Position numbers and translations under genes: made by a program. Below are positions 25,500 through 35,021 of a stretch of DNA of 64,000 nt, piece by piece. Every line of letters starts with the position of its first letter. The stretch's first letter is position 1. The stretch covers positions 1-64,000 of the forward strand of contig JAEYYH010000006.1 in the NCBI GenBank assembly GCA_023430885.1. Reading direction: 5' to 3'. The DNA is from Bacillota bacterium (GTDB lineage Bacteria > Bacillota_I > Bacilli_A > RF39 > UBA660). The notes under the pieces were generated by a model that was given only the letters and a program-made list of their open reading frames with translations, had not been told where the DNA came from and did not search any database.

Positions 25500-26970
25500 T
25501 ATAGTTGATAATTATTTATCAAAAGAAGAAAAAGAAGAGTATTTAAAAATTATAAATGGTATAAAAACTGAACATCTTTATAAAAGTAAAATACATGGTC
25601 TTTTTCATAGTGAGAAAGTTTGCCTTTTTGCGTTTATAATAGCAAAAAGATTAAAGCTAAATGATATTGATATGCAGATTATTATTGATGCTGCTCTTTA
25701 TCATGATATAGGAAGACAAAATGATACTAATGATTCAATTCATGGTTATGCATCAGCTTATCGAATTGATAGGGTATTAGATAATGTAATCTATGAAGAT
25801 GAAGAAAATTTAAACATGTTAAAAGCAATTATAGATAGTCACTCAGTTGATGACGAACACAGTAATAATTCTTTCGGTTATTATTTTGATTATGAAGGTG
25901 ACAAAGGGCTAATAGATGGGCCTATATACGATCGCTTTATTAGATTAAATAATATTTTAAAAGATGCTGATGGTTTAGATAGAAACAGGTTTGTAGATGG
26001 CTATTGTTTTGGTTTAGATGAAAGATTTTTAAGATTACCTGAATCTAAAAAATTAATTGAGTTATCAAGAGAAATAAATGACTTATATACAGATAATTAT
26101 GCTAAAGAAGTTGACTTAAAAAGAGTAAAAGGTGCATATAACAAATGTGTTCATGGAATAGGTTTTGATTTCTTTAAAATGAGATCTATTCTTGAAAACG
26201 GTATATTATCAGCTTCCACTTTACGTGATAAAAAAATAGAAGGTGTTAAAAACTTTAATGGTGGTAATACGCGTAATTGGATATCAGTTGTTGATGAATC
26301 TTTAATTGATAAAGGATATACTGGGTTTGAAACGTTTATTAAAAATAGTATAAACTTTAAGTGTAGTGAACAGTTCCTAGTTGAACCTATGACATATGGT
26401 GAACGTTCTGTTGCTATGGAAAAAGGTTTGCCTTATAATAAGAGTGATCATAAAGATGAAAGATATGTATATAAGGAAATATTACCAGAAAATATTGACG
26501 GTATTGTGCTATTTAAAGCAGCAGCAAGTAAGAGGATAGATGAGGCTGTATTTCTATTTAATTGTCTAGATTATAGAACTTTCTTATCACGAGTAAGTTA
26601 TTATGTAGAAATGACAAATGCTGAAGAGTTAGGCTATAGCAAAGAAAAATTAGGTACTTGTTTATTAGAATATAAAATAGAGTTAGATAAATATAATGAC
26701 TGTAAATTTGCTAATATCCCATGTGATGGTCAAAAACTAGTTTTAAATTTAACTGCGATACTAAATAAAATAAATACTATAATAATACAGATGATTAAAA
26801 AGTATTATTGTAGTGAAATGAAAACTGATGCTAACGAGCTTACTATAATGGATATAGTTGCATATGAATTAGCAAAAACAGGTAAAGAATATAGCTCAGT
26901 TATAACGGAAGAACAAATTATATTTATGCCTAGTGAAAAGGTTAAAAGAATATTTAGCAATCTCTCTTGA
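25459..26970 (+). CDS. HD-domain protein with an ADP-ribosyltransferase-like C-terminal half
   Basis: 503 residues. ATG 25459 lies inside the end of the upstream gene and is preceded by GGAG; a TTG at 25444 is also in frame. The N-terminal HD hydrolase (about 45-185) shows HGLFHSEK, LYHDIGRQND and DADGLDR. The C-terminal half (about 220-400) has HGIGFDFFKMRSILENGIL, NWISVV and DERYVYKEILPENIDGIVL, which resembles the H-[Y/S]-E order of ADP-ribosyltransferase folds. This second assignment is inference from motif spacing. If right, one polypeptide joins a nucleotide phosphohydrolase and an ART-like domain, next to a transglutaminase-like protein. No signal peptide. Confidence 0.55.
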   Translation: MERLIHNIIKEENSIVDNYLSKEEKEEYLKIINGIKTEHLYKSKIHGLFHSEKVCLFAFIIAKRLKLNDIDMQIIIDAALYHDIGRQNDTNDSIHGYASAYRIDRVLDNVIYEDEENLNMLKAIIDSHSVDDEHSNNSFGYYFDYEGDKGLIDGPIYDRFIRLNNILKDADGLDRNRFVDGYCFGLDERFLRLPESKKLIELSREINDLYTDNYAKEVDLKRVKGAYNKCVHGIGFDFFKMRSILENGILSASTLRDKKIEGVKNFNGGNTRNWISVVDESLIDKGYTGFETFIKNSINFKCSEQFLVEPMTYGERSVAMEKGLPYNKSDHKDERYVYKEILPENIDGIVLFKAAASKRIDEAVFLFNCLDYRTFLSRVSYYVEMTNAEELGYSKEKLGTCLLEYKIELDKYNDCKFANIPCDGQKLVLNLTAILNKINTIIIQMIKKYYCSEMKTDANELTIMDIVAYELAKTGKEYSSVITEEQIIFMPSEKVKRIFSNLS

Positions 26971-26980
26971 CAAGTGCTAA
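26954..26980 (+). promoter_or_regulatory. CIRCE operator of clpB
   Basis: TTAGCAATC, nine bases, AAGTGCTAA: 16 of 18 positions of the HrcA operator CIRCE (TTAGCACTC-N9-GAGTGCTAA). It overlaps the -35 of the promoter below and the last codons of the preceding gene, so HrcA binding should block polymerase. Confidence 0.85.
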
Positions 26981-26994
26981 AACAGTGATATAAT
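26967..26994 (+). promoter_or_regulatory. sigma-A promoter of clpB
   Basis: TTGACA (26967-26972) and TATAAT (26989-26994) spaced 16 bases, both perfect consensus. Overlaps CIRCE, giving heat-inducible transcription. Confidence 0.88.
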
Positions 26995-27000
26995 TATAGG

Positions 27001-27026
27001 TGAATGTAAATGCATTCACTTTTTTA
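27001..27026 (+). terminator. Hairpin plus T run between clpB promoter and clpB
   Basis: GTGAATG-TAAATG-CATTCAC followed by six T. It may end transcripts of the upstream HD/ART gene. It also lies exactly at the predicted 5' end of the clpB mRNA, so it could act as a 5' stabilising hairpin or an attenuator. Confidence 0.65.
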
Positions 27027-27048
27027 GTAAATAAAAGGAGGGATATTT

Positions 27049-29145
27049 ATGGATTTTGAAAATAAAGATGAAAATGTTTTAGAAAAATATGGTCGCGATA
27101 TTGTTCAAAGTGTTAAAGATGGAAAAGTAGATCCAGTAATTGGTAGAGATGATGAAATTGCTAGCATTACAAGAATACTTTCTAGAAAAACAAAGAATAA
27201 CCCTGTATTAATAGGTGAGCCTGGAGTAGGTAAGACAGCTATTGTTGAAGGACTTGCTCATCGTATTGTTAAAGGAGATGTTCCTAATAGCTTAAAAGAT
27301 AAAATTATTTGGGAACTTGATTTAGGGGCTTTAATTGCAGGTGCTAAATATCGTGGTGAATTTGAAGAAAGACTAAAAAAAGTATTAAAAGAAGTAAAAA
27401 ATTCTGATGGTAAAATTATTATGTTTATTGATGAAATACACATGATAGTTGGAGCTGGTTCTGATGGAGCAGTAGATGCAGGTAATATGTTAAAACCAAT
27501 GCTTGCAAGATCAGAAATACACTGTATTGGTGCCACTACTTTAAATGAATATAGAAAGTATATAGAGAAAGATGGCGCCCTTGAAAGAAGATTTCAAAAA
27601 GTATTAGTTGGAGAACCAACAGTTATGGATACTATAACAATTCTTAGAGGATTAAAACATCGTTTTGAAGTATATCATGGTGTTAATATTAAAGATAGTG
27701 CACTTGTTGCAGCAGCATCTTTATCAGACAGATATATAACAGATAGATTTTTACCTGATAAAGCAATCGATTTAGTTGATGAAGCATGTGCAACTATACG
27801 AGTTCAGATGGATTCAGTACCAACTTCTTTAGATAAATTAACTAGAGAAATAATGGGTCTAGAAATAGAACATACATCTTTAAAAAAAGAAAAAGATGAT
27901 ATGTCTAAAAAAAGACTAGAAGAAATAAATAATAATTTAGTTACTTTAAAAGAAGAAGAGAAAAAATTAAGAAGTGATTGGGAAGAAGAAAAGAGAATAA
28001 ATGGTCTTATTAAAGATAAAAAAAGCGAAATAGAAAAAAACAAGTTTAAACTAGAAAATGCTGAAAATAATTATGATCTAGAACTTGCTGCTAAACTTCG
28101 TCATGGCATTATACCAAAACTTGAAAATGAACTTACTAGTTTACAAGGACAAAACCGTTCAGACATTTTAAGTGATACAATTGATGATGAATCAATTGCA
28201 GCTATAATTTCTAGATGGACTAATATACCAATTAGTAAGTTAGTAGGTGGCGAAAGAGATAAATTACTTCATTTAGAAGAAAATATGAAAAATAGAGTAA
28301 AAGGTCAAGATGAAGCAATTAAACTTGTAAGTAATGCCATTATAAGAGCAAGAGCAGGTATAAAAGATCCTAATAGACCAATTGGTTCATTTATCTTTTT
28401 AGGGCCTACTGGAGTAGGAAAAACAGAAGTTGCTAAAACATTAGCATATGAGCTATTTGATGATGAAAGACATATGGTAAGAATTGATATGAGTGAATAT
28501 ATGGAAAGTTTTTCTGTATCAAGATTAGTTGGAGCCCCTCCGGGATATGTTGGATATGATGAAGGTGGACAATTAACTGAAGCAGTAAGAAGAAATCCAT
28601 ACAGCATAGTTTTATTTGATGAAATAGAAAAAGCACATAAAGATGTCTTTAATATACTTCTTCAAATACTTGATGATGGACGCATTACTGATAGTCAAGG
28701 TAGAACAGTAGATTTTAAGAATACAATAATAATTATGACTTCTAATTTAGGTAGTCAGTATATTTTAGATGATAAAGAAAATGCTACTGAACTTGTTAAT
28801 ATGGAACTTAAAAATACCTTTAAACCAGAATTTTTAAATCGTATTGATGAAATAATAATGTTTAATTCATTATCAAAAGATGTAGTATATTCTATATTAG
28901 ATAAGATAATTAAGGAATTGGAATATAGATTATCTGATAAGCAATTAAAAGTAGTGTTAACAGATAAAACAAAGAAATATATTATTGATAATGCATATGA
29001 TGAACATTATGGTGCAAGACCAATAAAGAGATTTGTAAGTCAGAATATAGAAACTTTAATTGCAAATAATATTATTAAAGATAATATAAAATTTGGTAGT
29101 ACAATTACTGTTGATATTGATAATGATGAATTTATATTAAGATAA
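27049..29145 (+). CDS. clpB: ClpB disaggregase lacking the N-terminal domain
   Basis: 698 residues against about 860 for full ClpB. It starts directly before the first AAA+ domain: LEKYGRDI, Walker A GEPGVGKTA (about residue 58), IDEIHM. A complete ClpB-type coiled-coil M domain follows (about 255-375, EIEHTSLKKE to LELAAKLRHGIIPKLENELT), then the second AAA+ domain with GPTGVGKTEVA (about 453) and the sensor region EFLNRIDEIIMF. There is no ClpP-binding IGF/L loop expected. With DnaK it resolves protein aggregates. The ATG follows AAAGGAGGG. CIRCE upstream puts it under HrcA. Confidence 0.9.
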   Translation: MDFENKDENVLEKYGRDIVQSVKDGKVDPVIGRDDEIASITRILSRKTKNNPVLIGEPGVGKTAIVEGLAHRIVKGDVPNSLKDKIIWELDLGALIAGAKYRGEFEERLKKVLKEVKNSDGKIIMFIDEIHMIVGAGSDGAVDAGNMLKPMLARSEIHCIGATTLNEYRKYIEKDGALERRFQKVLVGEPTVMDTITILRGLKHRFEVYHGVNIKDSALVAAASLSDRYITDRFLPDKAIDLVDEACATIRVQMDSVPTSLDKLTREIMGLEIEHTSLKKEKDDMSKKRLEEINNNLVTLKEEEKKLRSDWEEEKRINGLIKDKKSEIEKNKFKLENAENNYDLELAAKLRHGIIPKLENELTSLQGQNRSDILSDTIDDESIAAIISRWTNIPISKLVGGERDKLLHLEENMKNRVKGQDEAIKLVSNAIIRARAGIKDPNRPIGSFIFLGPTGVGKTEVAKTLAYELFDDERHMVRIDMSEYMESFSVSRLVGAPPGYVGYDEGGQLTEAVRRNPYSIVLFDEIEKAHKDVFNILLQILDDGRITDSQGRTVDFKNTIIIMTSNLGSQYILDDKENATELVNMELKNTFKPEFLNRIDEIIMFNSLSKDVVYSILDKIIKELEYRLSDKQLKVVLTDKTKKYIIDNAYDEHYGARPIKRFVSQNIETLIANNIIKDNIKFGSTITVDIDNDEFILR

Positions 29146-29166
29146 GCTTTAGCTTATCTTCTTTTT
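29141..29166 (+). terminator. Intrinsic terminator of clpB
   Basis: GATAAGC-TTTA-GCTTATC followed by a T-rich run. Confidence 0.85.
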
Positions 29167-29251
29167 GTAAATACTGTGTAAATTTATTTTATGGTAATTT
29201 ACTTTATTCTTTTGTCTATGTTATCATGTAAATGATAGATAGGAGTATAAA

Positions 29252-30355
29252 ATGAAAAAAAGAGGTTTTACATTAATAGAATTACTGGCAGTAATTTTAA
29301 TCCTTGGTATAATTGCATTAATTGCAATACCTATAGTAAATAAAATAATAAAAGAAAGTAGAAGAGGTGCATTTGAAACAACTGCAAATAATATAGTAGG
29401 TGCGATAGAAGATGCATGCCAGCTTCAAGTTTTAAAGGGTGAAACGATAACAACAAGTTATAACTTTGCAAATGGTATAGTAACACCAGCCCTAAATGTC
29501 AAAGGAAAATTACCAACAACTGGAAAAGTAACTGTTAATGGTGATTGCGACATAACACTTAATGTAAATAATGGGGTATATTCAGCAACAAAAGAATACG
29601 ATGAAGAAAATGTTACAATAGTAGACGGTGTAGTTCCGCTTTCATATTCAGTATATGCTAATGGAACAGCAGTATATTTTAATCCAGAAACAGGAACAAG
29701 ATGTACAGCCGGAGAAGCTGTAAGTACAACAGGAACAAAAACAGGATGTATGAAATGGTATGCATTTAATGATAGTGGTGGAAGTGAAGCCCCTACAATT
29801 AATTTAATTTTAGATCATAATACAACTGCTGTAGTAGCATGGAATTCTACAGGAAGTAATGTAAGTGGTCCAACAAATGTTATGACGCAACTTGTATCTG
29901 ATACTAGTTCATGGGCAGGAGTACCTACAAGATCTGATAATTATAATGTAAGTAATGGAACATCAACTTATACAATAAATTATAGTACATATAAAGCTAG
30001 GCTAATGACAGCAGCAGAGGTGGCTGCAATATCAAGTAATTCTAGTTTTGCAGAAGCAACAACATCATATACAAACTGGTTTTATTTAGATAGTAATAAT
30101 CAAACACAAACTGCAACATCAACTGGAGCAAGTAGTTATGATTGGTTATTTGATTATACAAATGGCTGTGCTAGTTACGGATGTAATGTAGCAGATGCAA
30201 GTACTTATGGATACTGGACATCTACATCTGTTTCAGGTAATAATAGTCGCACTTGGTTTGTTGGTAGAGGCGGCTACTTAGACAATCTTGATGTAGTTTA
30301 TGGAGATAGATATGGTATCCGTCCAGTTATAACTGTGTCAAAAAACAAACTATAA
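29252..30355 (+). CDS. Prepilin-anchored protein with DUF6273/FGE-like C-terminal domain
   Basis: 367 residues. Prepilin leader MKKRG then FTLIELLAVILILGIIALI, with a short pilin-like part (about 30-120). The rest resembles the lectin-like or formylglycine-enzyme-like domains often found on Firmicute surface proteins: CMKWYAFND, KARLMTAAEVAAIS, SYDWLFDYTNGC, YGYWTSTSVSG and the ending YGIRPVITVSKNKL. Cys pairs (CTAGE/GCMKW, GCASYGCN) suggest disulfides. Role: probable displayed binding protein. ATG 29252 follows AGGAGT. Single-gene unit. Confidence 0.8.
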   Translation: MKKRGFTLIELLAVILILGIIALIAIPIVNKIIKESRRGAFETTANNIVGAIEDACQLQVLKGETITTSYNFANGIVTPALNVKGKLPTTGKVTVNGDCDITLNVNNGVYSATKEYDEENVTIVDGVVPLSYSVYANGTAVYFNPETGTRCTAGEAVSTTGTKTGCMKWYAFNDSGGSEAPTINLILDHNTTAVVAWNSTGSNVSGPTNVMTQLVSDTSSWAGVPTRSDNYNVSNGTSTYTINYSTYKARLMTAAEVAAISSNSSFAEATTSYTNWFYLDSNNQTQTATSTGASSYDWLFDYTNGCASYGCNVADASTYGYWTSTSVSGNNSRTWFVGRGGYLDNLDVVYGDRYGIRPVITVSKNKL

Positions 30356-30368
30356 GAATATAAAGATT

Positions 30369-30396
30369 AAAAAAGCAGTTTATAAAACTGTTTTTT
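30369..30396 (+). terminator. Intrinsic terminator
   Basis: AAAAGCAGTTT pairs with AAACTGTTTT, then T residues. Confidence 0.8.
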
Positions 30397-30452
30397 ATAT
30401 ACCTTAATTTTGATATAATAGGTTTGAAAGAAATTTTATTAATGGGTATTAT

Positions 30453-31196
30453 ATGAATAAAGATGAAATATTAAAAAGAGTTCAAAAAAAAGAAGATAAG
30501 ATGCTTGTTTCAAATATACTAGATAAGTATTTGAAATATGATAAAACAGGAATTAGTACATATACAAATTTTTTAGATATAAGAACACTTGAAATAGCAG
30601 AAAATATACTTAAGTATTTAAAAGTTGATTATAAGGTTTATAAATCAAATGAAGTATGTGAAAAAAGTATAATATATTTTGGAAATTATGAAAACTTTAT
30701 TACGATATACAAAATAGATATAAAAGAAATTAAACATTCAGATGTTTTAGGAACTTTATTTTCTATTGGACTTGATAACGATACAATAGGTGACATTATT
30801 ATTGAAGATGATTGCATTTATATAACTAATTTAACAAGGTTAAATGTGTTTTTAGAAAGTAGCCTTTATGTAATTAAAAACAGAAAAGTTAAGTTAAATG
30901 AAACTAATGAGATAAATGCTTCGAGAGAAAAATTTATAACTTTAAAAGTTACTGTACCAAGTTATAGATTGGATGTATTTATTGGTAAATTAGCCCATCT
31001 TAGTAGAACTGCTGCTGCAAAATATATAATTGATAAAATGGTACTTGTTAATTATAGTGAGACTACTAACACTAATAAAGTATTAAAAATTGGTGATATT
31101 ATTTCTATTAGGAAAGTTGGTAAGTTTATTCTTTCAGAAGAAATACTTAAATCTAAAAAGGATAATTATGTAGTAGAAGTAAAAAAATATAACTAA
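30453..31196 (+). CDS. ylmH: YlmH-like RNA-binding protein with S4 domain
   Basis: 247 residues. The N-terminal part is a YlmH-type domain, and the C-terminal about 150-225 is an S4 RNA-binding domain (VTVPSYRLDVFIGKLAHLSRTAAAKYIIDKMVLVN). YlmH is a conserved Gram-positive protein near the division genes; recent work ties it to handling of stalled peptidyl-tRNA on large ribosomal subunits. Here it is next to cell-wall genes (murE, mraY). The ATG is preceded by only a weak GGGTATT site. Confidence 0.85.
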   Translation: MNKDEILKRVQKKEDKMLVSNILDKYLKYDKTGISTYTNFLDIRTLEIAENILKYLKVDYKVYKSNEVCEKSIIYFGNYENFITIYKIDIKEIKHSDVLGTLFSIGLDNDTIGDIIIEDDCIYITNLTRLNVFLESSLYVIKNRKVKLNETNEINASREKFITLKVTVPSYRLDVFIGKLAHLSRTAAAKYIIDKMVLVNYSETTNTNKVLKIGDIISIRKVGKFILSEEILKSKKDNYVVEVKKYN

Positions 31197-31219
31197 TGAA
31201 AATTAAAATAATTGAACAT

Positions 31220-31243
31220 AAGGAAGTAAAACTTCCTTTTTTT
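31220..31243 (+). terminator. Intrinsic terminator
   Basis: AAGGAAGT-AAA-ACTTCCTT then T residues. Confidence 0.85.
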
Positions 31244-31291
31244 AATTGTTTAATAAATAAAATTAATATATAATATTGTATAGGTGATAAT

Positions 31292-32662
31292 ATGATAAAT
31301 ATAAAAGCAGATTCAAGAAAAGTGAAAAATGGAGACATATTTGTAGCTCTTCGTGGTTTTAATAGTGATGGTCATGAATATATTGAAAAGGCTGTAGCTC
31401 TTGGTGCTTCTAAACTTATTGTTATGGATGAAGGTAATTATCCTATTCCTTATGAAGTAGTACCAGATACAAGAGTATATTTAACAAATTATCTTAAAGA
31501 GAACTATGGTAAATATTTAGAAGAGATGAACATAGTGGGTTTTACCGGAACAAATGGAAAAACAACAAGTGCATATCTTTTATATGACGCATTAAATAAA
31601 CTTGGTATTAAATGTGGATATATAGGCACAGTAGGACTTTATTTAAAGCAGGGAAAGGTAAGTGACTTACCTAACACTAGTCCAGATATTTGTGACATGT
31701 ATGACATGATGATGGCGGCGTATGATGCTGGATATCGTAATATGGCTATTGAAGTTAGTAGTCAAGGTCTTGTTAGAGGTAGATTAGATACTATACCATT
31801 TAAATATGCTATATTTACAAACTTAACTCAGGATCACTTAGATGAACATAAAACAATGGAAAATTATGCTAAAGCAAAAAGTTTATTATTTGATATGCTT
31901 ACTAGTGAAGGTATAAGTATAATTAATTATGACGATAAATATAAGGATTATTTTAAATCAAAATACACTGTTTATTATGGATTAAATGGTGGTGATTATA
32001 AAGTAACTGATACTATTTATCATAATCAAGGAACAACTTTTAATTACATTCATAATGGAGAAGTTACAACTATAAATTCACCTCTTTTAGGGGAATATAA
32101 CATATATAATCTATTGAGTGTCATAGTAGTTTTAGAAAATATGACTATTCCAAAAGATAATATTGTAAAAGTTATTACTAAACTTACTTGTCCTCCAGGA
32201 AGAATGGATATAATTAAATATAATACAAATAGTATTATTGTTGATTATGCTCATACACCAGACGCTATAGATAAAATTTTATCCACAGTAAAAAAAATAA
32301 AACATGATAATATATACATAGTATTTGGGTGTACTGGAAGCCGTGATAGAACAAAAAGACCAATCATGATGAAATTAGTTACAGATAACTGTAAATATGC
32401 AGTAGTAACTATGGATGATCCTCATGAAGAAGATCCTATGCATGTTGTTGAAGATATGCTAGAAGGAAATATTAATAGCAATTATGAAGTTATAATAGAC
32501 AGAGGGAAAGCAATAGAAAAGGGAATATCTTTATTAAATAATAATGATATATTATTAATACTTGGAAAAGGACATGAAGAATTTATTGTAATGAAGGATA
32601 ATAAGATTCCTTTTAATGATAAAAATAAAGTAAACGAAGTATTAGATAAAATATCGGTTTAA
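31292..32662 (+). CDS. murE: MurE-type Mur ligase 1 (DDPH loop)
   Basis: 456 residues. Mur ligase motifs: GFTGTNGKTTSAYLLY (ATP P-loop, about 84-99), TQDHLDEHKTMENYAKAK, VDYAHTPDAIDKIL and GKGHEEF near the end. MurE ligases add the third stem-peptide residue (meso-diaminopimelate or lysine) to UDP-MurNAc-L-Ala-D-Glu. The substrate-binding loop reads DDPHEEDP, not the DNPR typical of diaminopimelate-adding MurE, so it may add another amino acid or have a different role. The next gene is a paralogue with DNPR. TAGGTGAT precedes ATG. Confidence 0.88.
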   Translation: MINIKADSRKVKNGDIFVALRGFNSDGHEYIEKAVALGASKLIVMDEGNYPIPYEVVPDTRVYLTNYLKENYGKYLEEMNIVGFTGTNGKTTSAYLLYDALNKLGIKCGYIGTVGLYLKQGKVSDLPNTSPDICDMYDMMMAAYDAGYRNMAIEVSSQGLVRGRLDTIPFKYAIFTNLTQDHLDEHKTMENYAKAKSLLFDMLTSEGISIINYDDKYKDYFKSKYTVYYGLNGGDYKVTDTIYHNQGTTFNYIHNGEVTTINSPLLGEYNIYNLLSVIVVLENMTIPKDNIVKVITKLTCPPGRMDIIKYNTNSIIVDYAHTPDAIDKILSTVKKIKHDNIYIVFGCTGSRDRTKRPIMMKLVTDNCKYAVVTMDDPHEEDPMHVVEDMLEGNINSNYEVIIDRGKAIEKGISLLNNNDILLILGKGHEEFIVMKDNKIPFNDKNKVNEVLDKISV

Positions 32663-32704
32663 GCAAAAAATAGACATTCACATATAATATATGGGGGTGT
32701 TTTT

Positions 32705-34024
32705 TTGAACATAAAAATAGATTCGAGAAAGGTAGTAGATGGTGATATTTTCGTAGCTTTAGGCAAAGGTCACGAATATGTAGAAGAAGCTATCAATAAT
32801 GGTGCTACTAAAGTAGTTGTAGAACACGGAAAATATTCAGTAGATACTTTGGTTGTTAAAGACACAAAAAAATATTTAATTAAATATTTAAAAGATAATT
32901 ATTATAAGGAAATAAGTAATTTAAAATTAATAGGTATAACGGGAACAAATGGTAAAACAACAAGTGCATATTTAATATACCAGGCTCTAAATAAAGTTGG
33001 TATTAAATGTGGTTATATAGGTACGATTGGTTTTTATTTAGATGGTAAAGTAGAAACTTTAAACAATACTACTCCAGAAATTTTAGATATATATGATATG
33101 CTTATAACTTGTCAAAATCAAGGTTGTAAAGTAGTAGTTATGGAAGTAAGTAGTCATGCTCTTGATATGAAAAGAGTTGATGGCTTGTTATTTGATTATG
33201 CAATATTTACTAATTTAACAGAAGATCATTTGGATTACCATAAAAGTATAAAAAAATATTTTAAGGCCAAATTAAAACTATTTAAGAAATTAAAACCAAC
33301 AGGTAAAGCTATTATTAATGTTGATGATAAATATGGCAGAAAAATCAAAACTAAAAATTTAATAACTATAAGTTCATATAGTGGAGATTATTTAATTGAA
33401 GATTACGTATTTAGTGATAAAACTAAATTCATAGTAAATAATAATAAGTATGAGATGACGTTACTAGGGATATATAATATTTATAACATGCTTAATGCAA
33501 TAGTTATATTAGATGAATTTAACGTTAAAAATAAATATAAAATTGTAAAAAAATTATCTGCGCCGCCCGGAAGAATGCAAATAATTAATTATAAAAGTAA
33601 CAAGATTATTGTTGATTATGCTCATACTCCGGACGCTGTAGAAAATATATTAAAAAGTGTAAAAGACTTTGCTAAATCAAAAATTTATGTTATTATTGGT
33701 TGTGGCGGCAATAGGGATAGGTTTAAAAGACCTATTATGGCCAGAATTGCCACAAACTTATCAGATTATGTGATATTAACTAGTGATAATCCTAGGGATG
33801 AAGATCCAGATATGATAATAGATGATATGATAAAAGGAATAGAAAAAGACAATTATCAAATAATTGTAAACCGTAGTGAAGCTATTCAAAATGGAGTGCA
33901 ATTACTAAAAAATAATGATATACTATTATTGCTTGGTAAAGGACATGAAACTTACCAAATAATAGGGAAAGAAAAAATTTATTTTGACGATAAAAACGAA
34001 GTAGAGAAATGTATTAGGAGATGA
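32705..34024 (+). CDS. murE: MurE-type Mur ligase 2 (DNPR loop)
   Basis: 439 residues, starting at TTG 32705, fixed by the strong GGGGGTG site and by alignment with copy 1 (IKIDSRKVVDGDIFVALG). ATP loop GITGTNGKTTSAYLIY, TEDHLDYHKSIKKYFKAK, VDYAHTPDAVENIL and GKGHETYQ. The loop DNPRDEDP is the signature of meso-diaminopimelate-adding MurE. It is probably the main UDP-MurNAc-tripeptide ligase (inference). mraY starts five bases after the stop, so the two are co-transcribed. murF is not adjacent. Confidence 0.92.
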   Translation: MNIKIDSRKVVDGDIFVALGKGHEYVEEAINNGATKVVVEHGKYSVDTLVVKDTKKYLIKYLKDNYYKEISNLKLIGITGTNGKTTSAYLIYQALNKVGIKCGYIGTIGFYLDGKVETLNNTTPEILDIYDMLITCQNQGCKVVVMEVSSHALDMKRVDGLLFDYAIFTNLTEDHLDYHKSIKKYFKAKLKLFKKLKPTGKAIINVDDKYGRKIKTKNLITISSYSGDYLIEDYVFSDKTKFIVNNNKYEMTLLGIYNIYNMLNAIVILDEFNVKNKYKIVKKLSAPPGRMQIINYKSNKIIVDYAHTPDAVENILKSVKDFAKSKIYVIIGCGGNRDRFKRPIMARIATNLSDYVILTSDNPRDEDPDMIIDDMIKGIEKDNYQIIVNRSEAIQNGVQLLKNNDILLLLGKGHETYQIIGKEKIYFDDKNEVEKCIRR

Positions 34025-34028
34025 TTTT

Positions 34029-35021
34029 GTGTTAATACTAGCCAAAGCGATGCTTGCAATGATGATAGGTTTTATTTCATCAGTCATTTTTGGCCTTATT
34101 TTAATTCCTATATTAAAAAGAATTAAAATAAAACAAAAAGTAAGCATATATTTAGAGAACAAACATAAACAAAAAGACGGTACTCCAACTATGGGAGGCC
34201 TTATATTTATAATACCAACTATTTTTGCTGTAATAGTATTACTTATTATGGGGAGAATTCATTTTAGTGAAAACTTATTTATTGTATTATTTGTATTTTT
34301 AGCATATGGGTTATTAGGTTTTGTGGATGACTATTTAAGCATAAAAAGACATAATAATGAAGGTTTAACTGAGATACAAAAATTATTTGGTCAATTAGTT
34401 ATTGCATTAGTATTTTTCTATATATTTATGAAAACGGGAAATGAACCATCATTAAATGTTCATACACTTGGATTTAATATTAATATGGGCTGGTTCTACG
34501 GCATATTCTTATTATTTATATTAGTAGCAAGCTCTAATGCTGTTAATTTAACAGATGGACTTGATGGACTTGCAGGAGGTTTATCTGCTATAGCATTTTT
34601 AGCTTTTGGACTTATTGCTTGGAATTCAACATATACAGCAGGATATCAAGATTTAGCAATTTTCTGTTTTGTCTTAATGGGATCACTTTTAGGGTTCTTG
34701 GTATTTAATACGCATCCTGCAAAAATATTTATGGGAGATACAGGATCACTTTCTTTGGGTGGTACCCTTGCTTCAATAGCAATTCTTACTAACCACGAAA
34801 TAACTCTTATTGTTGTAGCAGGTGTATTCATTATAGAAACATTAAGTGCTATTATTCAAATGACAGGAATTATGATGTTCCATAAGAAAATTTTTCTAAT
34901 GGCACCACTTCACCATCATTTTGAAAAAAAGGGTTATAGTGAAAGTGATATAGTTAAAGCATTTTGGATAGTTGGTTTATGTTTAGCAACTGCGGCAGTT
35001 GGCTTTGGTGTTTGGATTTAA
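34029..35021 (+). CDS. mraY: Phospho-MurNAc-pentapeptide transferase
   Basis: 330 residues, about ten membrane helices. MraY motifs: KQKDGTPTMGGL near the N-terminus, FVDDYLS(I)KR, NAVNLTDGLDGLAGG (catalytic Asp region), HPAKIFMGDTGSLSLGG and the end MAPLHHHFEKKGYSE. It transfers phospho-MurNAc-pentapeptide to undecaprenyl phosphate at the inner face of the membrane, making lipid I. GTG start at 34029 with AGGAG upstream; the distance to murE2 is four bases. Confidence 0.96.
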   Translation: MLILAKAMLAMMIGFISSVIFGLILIPILKRIKIKQKVSIYLENKHKQKDGTPTMGGLIFIIPTIFAVIVLLIMGRIHFSENLFIVLFVFLAYGLLGFVDDYLSIKRHNNEGLTEIQKLFGQLVIALVFFYIFMKTGNEPSLNVHTLGFNINMGWFYGIFLLFILVASSNAVNLTDGLDGLAGGLSAIAFLAFGLIAWNSTYTAGYQDLAIFCFVLMGSLLGFLVFNTHPAKIFMGDTGSLSLGGTLASIAILTNHEITLIVVAGVFIIETLSAIIQMTGIMMFHKKIFLMAPLHHHFEKKGYSESDIVKAFWIVGLCLATAAVGFGVWI

